Translations under genes and position numbers: made by a program
The notes under the pieces: generated by a model
The model's database searches: none
What the model saw: the letters and a program-made list of their open reading frames with translations, nothing else
Told to the model about the DNA's origin: nothing
Part shown: in pieces, positions 47,780-62,700 of the stretch
How the letters are laid out: each line of letters starts with the position of its first letter
Position numbering within the stretch: the stretch's first letter is position 1
Source of the DNA: Euwallacea fornicatus
Taxonomy: Eukaryota; Arthropoda; Insecta; Coleoptera; Curculionidae
Assembly: GCF_040115645.1 (NCBI RefSeq)
Contig: NC_089568.1
Span: 2,871,001 to 2,935,000, forward strand
Direction: 5' to 3'
Length of the DNA stretch: 64,000 bases

Positions 47780-50700
47780 CTACTTATTCCTACTGCTATA
47801 TTCCTGTTCCAAGTTAATATATTGCCTGACCAAACGGGAAATCTCATGTGCCTGCTCTGTCTGCAACCTGGTCACTCTTTGCTGTAGCAAATTGCCACAT
47901 TTCATGTCCAGAAACAAGGCTCCGTCCTCAGAACGCACTTTCCGGGTACTAATAACTTCGGCAAAAGGCCAATGATGCAGAGTTTCATGGGTGTTCATGT
48001 CCAAAAAGTGCACTCCTCCTCTATTTAATGCTAAAATGTGTTCTTGCCAGTGATCTGGCTCGCCTATGACTCTCTTTACTGCGAAAAATGAACTTCCTGC
48101 AAGGGAAATTAAGAGTTAGGAAAGCATTTTTTTGAGTTAATAAAGGATTCTAACCAAACAAGGGCCAGCTACTGAGTACTTGCAGGACTCGGTGTTTGGC
48201 CCTGGAAACTGATAGTCCGGCAGCTTGGCCCCAACTAGTCTGGACCAAAGCTAGCCATTGTGGAGGGCGCGGTTCTCTGAGTCCTAAGACGGGTTTCGGT
48301 AACAGGAATTTAACTTCTTTCAGACTAGGGGTGTGAGCCAAGTCTGCGGCCCTGTGAAGAAGGGCTGCAACCAAGGCCATATCGCGTACAACGCTGGGAG
48401 GTAGGTTGGGGTTGCCCAGCCTAAGCAACAAGCCTTCCAGATAGTCAGGGGCCACTTGGTTGAACAATACTTCAGTATAGAGGGGACTAGCATCGTGTTT
48501 GAGGGGATGATACCTAAATCAAAGAGAAGAATATTTGTTTGGGTTCGTGAGACCAGAATCTGCTGATGGTTCATAGAATTCATTTCTAGGGAAACGTGCA
48601 ATTTTCGCTACAACAGAAACTGGATTCAGATATTAAAATATTAAAAATAAGGTCGTGTTTATCTCGGTTTCCACGACACTTCTAGTAGGTTTAAATCGAT
48701 TTTTCAATTTTAACTAATTCAATTCTCAGCTCTGCGTAGAAAAAAATTATTAGAACTTACCAAACAGATCTGCAGAAGATTAAATAAAAAGGCTGTGCCG
48801 CCTTATGCAACTCCGTGGTCACATCCAGGATGTACTCATCAGCTGCCAAAGGCATGGTGAAGGCATCTCCCTGCACTATACAATACAGACTGAACTCCTG
48901 CTGCTCCTGATCGCTGGTAACACCGATAAGACCACATAGCTCTTGGATCACATCCGCCACCACAGTACTGCACCTGGTGTTTACTACCCTCTCAGCACCA
49001 CCAGGTAGACGGTAGATTTGCCTTCTGGCACTGCGACCTTTGTGCATAGTTTAATGGTTTAAACCCTAGGCTGATTAAAATTTTGAGTGTTTACCAGCAC
49101 TGACTGCAGTAACTTCTTCAACTGACGGAACATTCTTGCGACCTCCACATCTTTGAGTTTTTCTCAAGTTGGTAAGACATACTGCAGCAGTTCCATGACA
49201 GATTCTCCTTCTGTCATTAGCGGCGCTGGTTAAGTGTTCCATCAAATAGGGAATCAGAGTGTCGGAACATGCGAAGTAGGCTGCCACGATTGACAGCAAC
49301 CTCCAAGCCCTAAAATCCTTAATGTGTCGCTGGGAGCAAATCTAGAAGACTTCTTACCTTTGGCTAGATTCCGGGGATTCTGACTTGTTGCTGGTAGTTT
49401 GCTTCATCAGCTGACAATACACTTCGTCTCGTAGCTGAGCATACTTGTGGCAGTGCTGCGAAAGATATTTGATCTAATCTCAACATGGTAAAAAATCAAG
49501 CCGACACTCTGAATTTATGGTAAGGGGTGTGAAGATTGTGAAGCGTATTGGGTTGTTCCATTACATAGGCCTGCGTTTTCATACTTTATAAAATGTCCAA
49601 TGAATCTGTCAATTGTTATTGGGTACTTAAATGATGCTGTGTTCAAATCTTTTTTCAATTTTTTTTCTATCACCTGAGGTTTTCCATCAGAATAGTACAA
49701 CAATGTAAAAAGTAAGAATATTTATATTAAACAGGGTCACTCAAGGTGAGAGTCCTATTAAAAGTTTACAGGATACTAACATAGCTAAAGATCTGAAATT
49801 TTGGATGCCGATATAACAGAGTTTGATGTGATCAATTAAAATATTGGCATCATTACCAGATTTCCAGATCTATGTGTAACTGACACCAACTCTGTTATTT
49901 TCAATACCATACCCTATATTTTATGATAATTTTGAATTGCCCGGAAGATTTAAATCCCAGTTTATGTATCATATGCCATAGCTATGATGATCGGTTTTCG
50001 AAATAATTTTTTTTGCTGATTTGGCTATAAAGAGCTTTAAATTGAAAAGCGCATATCTTTTTGACTCTTACACCTAGAGAAATGAAATTTAAGCTACAGA
50101 CTCTTGTTAGTTATTTGTATTTTGTAGAATTATAATTTTTTTGGATTTACATACAAGGCATGGGCAAATTATTGCCATATAAGAAGAATATAAATATAAG
50201 TTTTAATTCATAATTTTAAATAGAACACCCTATATTTTTGGATGGCATTTGAGAAATCAATAAATTATCTATATAAAGTCCTAATTAAGAGAAGGAAATT
50301 CAATAGCTTGATCACGTATTTTTCGCACACCTGTATAATTAATGTAGTTTTTTCTCATAGATAACTCGAACTGTATATTTCTAGTAGTAGTTGTCGCGAG
50401 GCTTGTACTGAGTGTCCAAGTGCACTCTGGACATAGGAGATTGACATGGAAAATTGGTTTTTATTTTTTTTATTAGATAGAAGGATTGTTATAAGTTTTA
50501 AACAGGATATGCATTGTAAAACTTTTTTAGAAAAAAAATGCAATAATATGGGCTATTTCAAAAACGAGACAAAAATCAAGAATAACTCTTCAGTAAAACG
50601 TCTAATAAAAAAAATGTTCAAATAAAAGATATTCATTTTTGGAAGGTTTACGAGAATCTATAAAAAAATACAGGGTTACGGAAAAATGGCAAAATATCGT

Positions 50701-53700
50701 CCAACAAAATGGCCAAAACATTTCTGATTAATGTTTGTTATCAATATGATCATTCATATTGATAACAAAAATTAATATAAAAGAAAATTTTGAATGAATT
50801 TATTTTGGAAAACGCAAGAAAATTACATTAATTATCGAACAACCCAATATGAAGGAGGCTTCAGTATTGAGTGTCGGGGACTTACCATTAAAACCGTGTA
50901 AACGCACTTGACTTCGGACATTTCAGGGGTGAGAGGCTGGTCCCCACAATACCTCAGAATGCAGTCAAAACATTCAATTGCCAAGGGGGCGATTTCTGCA
51001 TCATCTAGCCTCAGCAAGGATCCGTCAATGGGGGTTCCCTGCCACTTAATCACGTCAGTTTGCTGCTTCCATGTCCATTCTTTAGACTTGTTTTTGGTTT
51101 TCTGCTGGGACTGTTCCATTTTTTGGTGCTCCAAGCTGCAAAAACCCGACAATTACTTGAACTCTTCATTAACAACAAACAATATTATATACCCGCAACA
51201 CAATAGAATTTTAAACATACACCCGACACCATTTTTCATATTACTACTTAGTGCAATGAAGAAATTACTTCAGACCATTCATTTTTGTGTCGCTACGGGG
51301 GATTGTCGAAAAATGCAGTCAACTCATCAATTTGCTGGAAATTCATCATCGTATGGCCCTTGTATTGTAATGAAAAAACCTATTCAAAATTTAGTGGGAA
51401 TGCGCATGAAAATCTTATCATGCTTTCTAATTTGTTACAACAGTGCACTTGCCTGGTGGTTGCGCATCGCTTCACTCTTATTAAGGTGGAAGTGGATCTA
51501 ATAAAGTGTGTATGTTTTAAACGGGTAAATTGCAATTTGAGACGATTACAATGCAGAAAAGTCCCGTAGAATGCGAAGAAATGTCGACTTTATGGTCAGC
51601 CGGCGCTGGGAAAAACCTCTACCATGGCGAATCGACTAATCAGGAAGTAGGACCAGGACCAATTGATGAACGTTTGTCTGAACTCAATTACGTAACAAAG
51701 AAGCCACTTTTTATTGGTGAATGTAACGTAACAGCCATCCGAAGGGAGGGATCGCCGAATGTTTAAAAATACTCTTCAGCCATCTTTGAAAATTTCCAAA
51801 GTTTATTTCTGTGAAAAAATTGTAGATCGATTTAGACCACTTGATTGGCAGATCAGAGGGCGTCAGTTTTTTGTAAAAAATCGTTGCCGAATACTGGCTC
51901 CACCGTCTCGGCGAGATTGAGAAACCTCACAACCCCATTGTCATAAATTCATTAACCACATAGAGATCAGTAATTTTAGATATTTTTTGGGAAGCAGTAA
52001 ATTCTTGAGACATCGCCGAATCCTCTGTGAAATTTTGTTTCTGCCTTTGTTTTTGTATTCTGAATTTTTTTGTCAGGCCGATAGTCGGGACAAAACTAGT
52101 GAATCAAGTCTTCAATTCACACCTAACTGCGGCATTGATTTTAAGCAATTAAACAGAAATGATTTTTTCTAACAATTCAGACCATGCTGAGATAAATCCG
52201 TCAAGTGAAAAGTGCGTTTTCGTATTGAAATCAGGCATGAAATTCTGATCTCCAACTCTGAGCTATAATATAATAATTACGAAGTTTCAAAAATTGTGGA
52301 AAGTTCATGAGAAAATTTGATAAAAGGCATTTACCATAAAAAAATCATATCTCAGAATCACAAAAAAATGTCACAACCCCATCTGCACGGAACTGCGAAG
52401 ATTGATGGTTCATTGAGTAAATTTTGAACTAATTTGGTACCCACATTTTCGAGATAGCGATGACCAAAGTGCGAAAATGGGTTAGAGGTAGTTACGTGTA
52501 TCCACCACAGGAAATTTTTGGTCCTTCACAAACCAAAAGAGATATCACAACTAACTACAAGTAATTTTAGGTACTTTTAAGGCCTTTTCAGGCAATTGTG
52601 CCACAAATTTCCCTTAACGAACTGTATCTAGACTTCACATGACTACTTACTCGACTAACTGTCTGTAATGCTGCATTGCAAACTGCATTAACGAATATTT
52701 GCCACTGGGCGGTACCGGACTACTGGGAGACCTGGCACCATCTCTTAGTTCATCCCTTGAAATGCGCCTTTCTGGAGAACTATCTCCCCTCGCCCTGCTG
52801 GGACTCATATTACTGGCCACTATATCCGGCCTCTCTAAATTCGGAGATCTGCTACGATGCGGTGTCTTGGCCTGAATCTACAATACAAAGTAACAAATAT
52901 TCAACATAATCAATTAATTAGCAAAAGACAAAAAACGTCATCAAGATAAGTGTGTTCTTGAACTGAATTGAATCGGGAAATAATACAGTATTACTGCAGA
53001 GCGAGTGGTATATGGGTCCCAACTCCGTTAGGTACCGCTTCGAAGAGATGAGTACCACGGAACCACACTCAAGTAGGATAATTGGCGTTATATTATTAAT
53101 TGGTTGGCCATATTGCAAAGCTGTTTGGAGAGCACAATTTAATTGTATGGTAATTTAAATGTGTGTTGGTTGGTAGTCGCAGCCAAGAGAATCTGGCGGT
53201 ATATCTATGAGGGAAGTATGTTTAATAATATCGATTAATTTTGTTAATTGGTTTAAAGTGTTATTAATATTGGGTGCTTTTTCATTTTTCAGATTGAAAC
53301 ATCTGGTGCTCTTTCATCCGCTTTGTGAATTCGTTCTTTTTCATTACGTTGTTTCTTGAACTGCAAGAGCTTCCTCGAACTAACCAGATAAATCATATTC
53401 TCATTTTTTGAGGACAGGCTTTTTACAAATTTTGGGTTCGGTTTCGAGTGAATTTTATGAATGTTCAAGTATGACCACCAGAAGACCTCCAAATTATATA
53501 TTTTCGTATGAAACATCCTGCATTTTATTGGGTATTTCTTATCTACTAGCAAGGGAGATAATCTTCTCCAATATATGCCCCTACACTGATCCGTCAGCTT
53601 TTTCGCAAAAATTGAGGTCTATGAAGAATATTATTAGGAGAGACGAAAATATACAGTTATTCTCCGTTTTCACTCATATCTCAATTTTTTAAAACTGAAA

Positions 53701-56700
53701 TACTCTCTATATTATTAGCAATTTCCAACCTCGCGACAAGAGGCAACTTTTCCCCAACATATCTACGTGGATACACCAGTGAATAGCCGCTTTAGATAAG
53801 TTTAAGGTATTATACAGAGTGATTTAGAACTAGGCGTTTCGAAATTCTAAGAATTGGTCAATGCAACAATACAAGACATCTGACTGTAAGAACCGCTGCG
53901 CTCAAATGTCTTCCTAAGGCACTACGACATTATGATGCTATAAGATGTGCAAAAATATGTTTTATCGAGTTTTAGTGAGTTTTATTTTAATTTGTTTGAA
54001 CAAAATAACACTACAGGAATTGTTCAAAACGCGGACCTTCATGAGTTCGGACAAGATCATATCGGCAAAGGTGTTTGAGTTCCGTGGCCCTCTAAGTCAC
54101 AAGATCTAACACCTTTAGATTTCTTTCTGTGGGGATATGTAAAGTGTCTTGTTTATAAATCGCCAGTGGAAGCAGAGTAAAATCTGATATGTCATTCAAA
54201 ACGATGATAACATTTTTATGCAAGTCCATGGAAATTACGCCGTTTAAACAGGTGCAATGAAGTTCAAGAACGATGTTTTAAACAATTACTGCAGGGTCAT
54301 TTTGCATAATTCAATTGAAATGAAACGTACTCGATAGAAACATTTATGGGCATAACTGTCTTAAAGCGTCATAGGCCGTTGAGCCTTAGAAAGACATTTG
54401 TAGACACAGCTTCTTATGTTCAGAAGTCTTCTGTTGTTGCACTGAACAATTTCTAGAAGTTTGACTCCATGATATGGTAACACCCTATATAGAATATCTT
54501 TGGAAACGAAACGAATTTCCCGTTATTGAGAATTTGGCTACTCGAAAGAGCGATTTTGTCAATGAGGCATCCCACATCTTATTATCTCGAAGTAATTTCT
54601 TAAATTTTTTATTTTGTATCCTGCACGGAGACAAGTTATGTGATAGATACCGCACTGGCCTGAACAAGGACGTTCGATTTCATTTAAATTCCATGAACAA
54701 AATTAGAAAATTTGCTAATTTCCAAACGGATCACACCCGAATATCACCTACAATCACAATTCCCAGTCTAGTCTAATCTGCACATGAACGATTCACTCAA
54801 GTAATGAACAGTGGCGCTCGACTTTGCGAAACCACTTGTTAAGCGATCTTCAAAATCACATCTCAAGCGCTGTTTAGACCAAAACAATACTAGATAAATG
54901 TTAATGAATTTACTAATGCTTATTTATAAGAGATTATTGAGTGCTTACTAGAACGAAGCATCATCCTTTAAAGATGCTCGCGTAATCCCTGCTGATGTAA
55001 TAATTGTATTTTTTTCATTTTTTCCGCGTCTAAAAAAGACCACATTTTTTAAGAAAGTATATAATGGTACTGACAGCTCAATGGGTTATAAATTCCCATA
55101 GTTTCAACATTTATTGTAGGAGATAACTGCACGTATCGAGAATCTATCCGCATATTTTCATGGCCGATCAACTCTCACTTTTCTTCCATGTGTGAGAAAA
55201 ATTGCCATGTCCTATTTGGAGTGGTTAACAAGAGTTTTAATGTCTCACCAATTAAAATAAAAACGTGTTTTGGTGCTTGTTAACTAGAGTAGAAAACGCC
55301 TGAAAGTGCGTCCCAATGAGGTCTTTGCTAGTACGATGTCTTTAATTGGCTCTAATAGTGATGAAATGCAGATGAATCTTTTCGCAAACATTAATAACTT
55401 AATAGTCCATATTTCCGGCATTTGAATATGGTCGAAAAGTGCGGTTCTCACAATTAACCCAAACATCCGGAATTTGCTGGTGTATGACGACCTTCAAATG
55501 ACCATCAGACTCCCCTATTGTAGGAAGTCAGGTACCATTACTTTCAGCACTGAGTCTCCGGATGTAGGTACCTCCTGAACCGAATATATGATTTTTTACG
55601 TTTATGTTGTTCCGTCCAAAAACTTTGTGATACACCAATGAGATATTGTGCATTGAGCATTGTGAGCAGGTGCAGACCCACGTAAAATTGATTTAGGCCT
55701 ATATCCACCACGATTTATGAATAATTTGAATACGTTGGAAGAGAATTGAATTATTATTGTAATGGAATTCAGCTACAGTGCTCAAGATAAAGCGACTTGA
55801 ATTGTTACCTCTTTTTCAGCCGAATCACTGGAGACACTAGAGCAGGCACTAGAACTAAACCTATCCTTGTCACTATCCTTACTCCCATCTGAAGCAGCCT
55901 GGGTAACCAGCTCCAAAACGCTCGTGTTTGAGGCATAAACTTTAGCCTCCTTCTTGCTTCCCTCAACATTGCTCTTCCTGTGCTCCTGGACGATAACAGC
56001 CCCCCCATTACGACTCTTGCAATTCTTGCTTCCCATATTATTATTATTTTTATCCTTTTTGATTGAATCTTGCTGGTGCTTCTCGTCCCTGAGGTTCTCG
56101 AACCTCGCCAAAATCTCCTTCACTGATACTTTGGGTTCGTACTCTTCAGGAATCGTCTCCATGCGCGAATTCTGGTCGCAGCGTTTCTCCGCCGCGGAGC
56201 TCTTGGTATCATAGTTGGCATAGTCGGTGGTGACGTATTCGTAAGAGGCGTCCGAGCTGGACTCGGACTTGGTCCAGGACCTGCGCGGGTTTGTTTGAGA
56301 CGCGTGCAGGAGTCGTACGAAGTATTGGAAGTTTAGTACCATTTTAACACCATTTTTGGTTTGAACATCTTCGGTTCTCGGGGAGAGAAACTATTATGAA
56401 CCGCGCCGTCGCCGATCTTAGAAAGAGTGCCGGTTATTGTGTTAGATCAGTTAATTACCATAAAAATCGGTTTGTCGCAAATAATGGATCATGAGTAGAT
56501 TGGTACAATTGTATTGGAGAGATTTAGCAGCTGAGAGAAGAGATTTCTGTGTATGAAGATCTGGCGCATTAGGGTGATTGTTTGAGAGGAATATATACTC
56601 TATTTCTTCCCTTAGATTTTAATATTTTTCGACCGTCTCGGAAACGCAGTCTAATCCAAACTTATTTGGACTAAATGAATTTCGGCAAACTCCCAATTAC

Positions 56701-59700
56701 TAAGCATTTGGCGACTCAAAAGTAATTTTTTTATTGAAAAATCCGGTATAGTATTAGTAATTTCTAATCTAATCTAAATATAATGCTGCTGAGAAGTGGG
56801 AGCATTTCTCCAGTAAATGTTTTACGTACTTATAGCGGTTTTTAGAGAAAATTAGCTTCACAAAGAGATTTTGACAAAATCCAATCTAGCAGCGATTGGT
56901 GACCCAAATTTTATAATTAATACACCCTATATATTATTAACTATTGTAATTAACAGTATGAATATTTCACCACTATATGTCCCTATACCTATCATGAAGC
57001 AAGTTCAGAAAATATGGAGATTCATAAAGTGTCTATCCGAGAGTCTTTCGTTATTACGAAACCCAGAATCGCGGAAACTAAAAGAGATGTTTCAATTCCG
57101 TTTGCGCCCGCTTATAAAGCTCATCAAGACGATAATTTGACGAACTGAGCATGACTTCCTTCGAAGATTACTTGGCTCAAATACAAAATCACCGTCTTTG
57201 GGGCGCAACCTCTCTAATATTTTCTACAGCATCGGTTCCGCCGTATTTTGCACTAGTGAAAGTAGATGTCGCGGAAATTACAATTAAAATTATAATAAAT
57301 CTCAATAACAATGTGACATAACTGATCAGGCTCCCATCGGAAAGCCTAGCGACTGCTTCAAATTACCTCACTTTTGCTTTCAAATGAAGTGCAACAATCA
57401 AAGTTGTTGTGAATAACCGGTTAATTAAAATGTCGATTATTATAAAAGAGATGGTACTAAACTTCCGTAGACTTCTAAACCTCACCTGGTGCTACCACAC
57501 GCATCCTGCGAGTAAACCTCACACTTCACTTGAAAAGTCTTCCCGTCCGAATCCGACTCCTGACTCTCCTCACTCAAACTTTCCGAGTGATGGGAGGAAT
57601 TGGCCAGACTATCCAAAGAATTCGCCTTGAAATTGTCGCACAAACCGGCTTTTCCGTAGTTCTTCCAAGTGGTCTTGTTCATTTTGGCCAGAAGATTTGG
57701 TAGGTCATGATCGCCTGAAGAAGACCGAACCGGAAGAATTCCGCAAAAACGAGGATACTCGCGCCAAAACGATCCGCAATGGAGTGCGCTATGCTACAAT
57801 TGAACATCCTGATGTGGCTAGATGAGCTCTGATGGTTCGCGATGACCCAGTGAATGACCATGGGAGGCCTACAAGCTGTCTAAGGCCGGAAGTGTTATTC
57901 TCTATTCAATTAAAGCCACGCTCAAGTGTTGCTTTCTCATTGCCAGGCCAACGCTGAATAATTTTTACTAAACATCACTCGAACGTGAAGAGTCGAAAAC
58001 TCTACAAATTGCATAAAGTATTTTGGCTTAAAACTCACATAGTGGGCTCCCGCAACGCAATGCGTGCTATGTAGGACGGAGGAACGTAACAGGTGCTTTC
58101 TGCGCACTCTTTCCATGAAAGTTTTCGCATCTTTGCGATGGTCAAGGTACCCAGACCGGCTTAATAGCTCGATTTCTATTGGTGGTTGTCAGAAATATCC
58201 GATTTCCATTGGCCGGTGTCAGAAAATGTTGTTGACCTCGCCCCGGGTCGTTATAGCATCAAAACAACGATTAAAAAGCGTTACCGATCCTTTTGATGGA
58301 TTTCAGATGTATCATGCGCATTATCTGCTATAAATTACCATTTAAACGGTAATAGGGGTTTGATACTTAAAGTACATTAAGCGAATGCGTGAAAGTGGAG
58401 ATTTCCTCGATGTACCATAGTACGATCGATCGTAGGGTAATAAAAAAGAAAAGCGGCGAAATTGCCATTTAAAGCCAACAAATAATGTATTCAAAATTTC
58501 GATTCAGCCGTCTATGCGTTTTTGAGATATTAATAAAATCTTCAATTTTAAAGAAAAATCCAACCTCTAATTCTTCTCTAATTAGGTGCAATTCGGCTTT
58601 ATTTTATGCGTTTTTCGCACTAGTATTCACGCTAACTATCATTAGCGCCCATTAAAAGCACGTAGAAATGTATACTATTAGCACGCCATATACCATCGAT
58701 TAGAGGGAAAAAAATATATTAGGAATCAGAGTGGAAAATGAGCCGAATTAGATACGCCCATGCTCCTTTTCTTTATGGTTATTGTTATTGTTATTAGTGT
58801 GATAAGAAGCTTCTCGTGTGTGATTGATGAGAACATGTAATGCTACACGATATTTTTTTGCAGGAATGAGCTTAGTTTCCTTATTTGCAGAATTAATAAG
58901 TGCCAGTATCGGTATGAGTAGAACAGTTTTAACCAATTAAGACAATATCCTGTTCAAAGCTTTTAATTTTGCAAATTTGCGCAGGAAGCTTTGTAAGTTA
59001 AACTTCACGCTCCCATCTCAAGAATAAAACTAGAAAAGACAGGTACTCTTAAAAAAAATTTACCAGTAGCTGATCCTATATCGAGCTCAACTGATTATCG
59101 AGATATTGCAGGTTTTATGCCCACATGATTTAATATTTCGATGTCTCCGATTAGAAATCTGGATTTTTCCCATTGCGACACCCTGTATATTTGTTCGATT
59201 TTCGTTACAACTACTTTTGACAGAGGATTCTGTAATGCATAATCCAAAATCAAGTTTTAGTAGTTTTTAGGACACTGCAGCCCTTATGTGAAAAAACATG
59301 AAGGTTTTGTATCTTTCTTCAGAGGTCTGAGACTCGATTTTTTTAAATGAGGCACCCTGTACATTATTATTATTTTATCTGCAAATTCCCTAATAAAGGA
59401 AGGAAATGAGTGTTGACGAGATGAGAATCAAAATCCAAAATATCGCGTCATTTGAATCTAAAAATATGTCAGGTACTGTGAAACTATTTGCAATCCCCTA
59501 CGCCATTGACTTTGAAGATTTCCGAGTTCAAATGTTTTTCTACAGATCTTTTCAACTTTTATATATTCAGTAGCGTACCAGAGCATAGTACTTTTGAAAA
59601 CTCATTATACTTTCAGACGTAAAAAAAACTAGAATTTTTATCAAACAAAATAGTACTGCTATGCCAATAAATTCGAGCATGTACGATTTATTAAATTTAT

Positions 59701-62700
59701 TCGTCAGTTAACTCCAAAGCGCTAGAAATAAGCGGTTAAATTTTTCATCTTTGGCAAACAATGGCGTATAAGTCTCTCATTTTAAGCTGGTTAGAAAAAG
59801 CCTTTAAAGTAAGATAAACTTTGAAAAATTGTAATGGAAAAAATAACACTGCTATGCCAATATATTTGAGTATGGACAATACCCTATGTAGGACGTATGA
59901 TTGTTTAAATATGCAATTTAATAGATCACGAAACAGTGGCGTAGTTTGAAACCATTCTATTTCAGAACAGTGGGGTATGAGGAGCTTATTTAAAGGAAAT
60001 TTACAGTGTATCCAGAAAAAAAACCTTCAAAAACGATAAATTTTAAAAAATTATTGCTGAGAAGTAAACTTCAAGATAGATAATCCCTAAAGCGTGAGTT
60101 GACGTTCAATTAGGGTAAGACCGAAAAACTTCAATTTTTAAATTAAATCCGACTCACCTTCCTAAACTCCCCACAAAACCTGCTAACCATCTCTGAAAGC
60201 TGCTGAGCCCTTGGAGTGTGGAGGCTGAGCCGTCCCTGAGGTCCATCTAAACTGACTGTGGTGGGCCTTGGAGCAGTACACGAAGCAATTTCACTCAAAG
60301 AGAAGGATTTGATCACTTGTAGATGCACTTGCTCCCTTTTGACTAAATGCACTCCCCAATGAGAGACTGCTACTAACTGGACATCAGACAGCTGAAAATA
60401 AATTTCAATTTAGACTCGCTTAAAGGTTAAATTATTGATGTGTCTGTTAACTTTAACATGAAGCTAGAGTACATAGGAAGCGATAAATTAATGCTACTTC
60501 TCAATGCTTCTGTTTAAATTAGCTTGCAGTTAATAGTTGACGGATCATCAATAATTGCAGCCTGTGTATAAATGTACCTGCGCAGCCCCTGATACTGGGA
60601 AGAGACGAGCAAAATACAGAGGCCAAGTCCTGGCTAACTCTATAGCATTTCTTTTAATATTGGCTCTATGTGAGTTGTTGTAGTTCTCTGCAGTCACCCC
60701 ATATCCTGACAGCATGTTCACTCCTGCTCTCTTCTCGCTGGGAGTCAGTCTGATGCATGGTGTCAGACCGTAAACATCCCCGACAATTTGACAGAAAATC
60801 AGATGTAGGGCGTTTAAAGGGCCTAAAGGTTCTGAAGGGGAGAAATACTCCTTTCGCACTCTCAGAAGCCAGGAAACCCTGTTATAAGTTACATATGCTG
60901 AAGCTCCTAATGGGAGGACTTTATTGGGGGAAGTTGGAGTGCGAGGATCTTCAGCCTCTTCAGAAACTGAGCGATTGTGTACTGGGGATTTTGATGGTGG
61001 AGTTTTGATTGGTCTCATGAATTCTGGCCATTCTTGAACTAAAGTTGAAAGTCAGGAAAACTTTTAAAAGGTCACGTTTACAATACCTTCTTGACGGTCA
61101 GTTTTGTCGGTAATGGAAGTGGACGCCACTGAATGTTTTTTCTCCCTTTCAAGAGCACTCTTGTTCATTTGGTGCGTTCTGAATGTAGGCCTTTCAGACG
61201 GATCTTTTATTTGATGGTTTCGGGATTTTTCAAATTTACGTTCTTCTCTGTCCCACCTAAAAAATATGAGTTCAGATAGCGAGATTCATAGAAATTTTAT
61301 ACTTTATTGTCGACATCATGAAAACTTCTATTTACCATTTAATGAAATATATTTTTATTTGATACAACACTTTATCAGAAATATTTTTGATTAAGCGGTT
61401 TTAAAACAATTTTATGTCAGCTTCACCATTTGTCAAGAATTTATTTCAACGATTCTGAAATCTGAGATGATTGATTGATTAAAATTCATTATGACCATCT
61501 AATTAAGAATTCTCTTACGTAATATCACCATTATGTGCTCTTTCCATATAGTACAGAATTGTATCATCATTCAACACTCTTAAGGCACTTTCCCGTATAG
61601 AAATTTACGAAAGAAACAAACTTGCTTTTACAATATCGAACTACCTTCAACTGATATCTACCTACCTACATGTAAATAATTAAACGTGAAATTAAATTGC
61701 ATTGATAGTTTAGCGCAATTATTATTGAGAATTAATAAATAACGGGGATGACGAAATACCTTGCTTAACTAATCAATATAACCCCATTTAACTGCATTAT
61801 TTGCAACTTAAAACCGGCATTGAAGAAAAAATCGTTTTTAACATTCGTAATCTGCGAGGACAAGTTGAGGTATATCAGTGGTTCTTGTACAAGTAGAAGT
61901 GATATATTGCAGCGTGCATTGCCCATTTTACGGTTTGAAAAATATTAATACGTAATAACGTTTAACGTGCTATGTGTTAACGCTATTCCTTGAGATTTGA
62001 ACTATGTTTGCACCAAATAAGCAGTAACCAAGAGCAAGATTAGTTCAGGATAAGGAAGGTGAGAGGTTAGCCTCACAGATTAAAAAAAAAAACATAAATT
62101 TGAGTCCTAAGTCCTAAGTCTTAACAAACCGTCATTTCTACCTATGATTTTGGATAATAACCAAACGACGCTGTTATTAAATTAAAAATTACTGAAATGA
62201 GAAACTAGACATTAAAAAAAGCAAAGTTCATAAAGGAAGTATACGCACAGTTTCATTCGCCAAGTATCAAGAAATGTCTATATATAATAAATACATTGAT
62301 ATATTGCTTTAAAAGCCTCTTTAAAATAAAGGTTAAATTTAACAGAAACCCGATGAAAATATAAGCTAAATGTACATTAAATCGTATTCACCAAATATAA
62401 AAAAATATATGCGTAATTAAATCAGTTTCAAGATATTTAATTCGATTTTTAAACCACTTAGCACAGTTCATTGCAAATATTTAGAATCATAAAATCCATA
62501 TATTATTATCTCATCAAGGTTAAGGGAAACTCACTCATAATAATTTAAGCCACCAAGGATACCAAATTAAGACAAACTTACCTTCCGCCAACATCTCGAG
62601 GCTCTATCGAAGTGATGGTAGTCGATTCAGCCAATTCCCAGCTATCCCTGGACATCCTACCATCATTTTTATCACTATCTGCAATAAAACAAAAACATCA

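Noticed and set aside
58039..58140. Minus-strand frame with CYVPPSYIARIALREP, recalling the end of an SH3 domain
   Set aside because: Only about 40 codons are open, the rest of an SH3 fold is missing, and its phase does not join the next exon; more likely a 5' UTR exon or chance.
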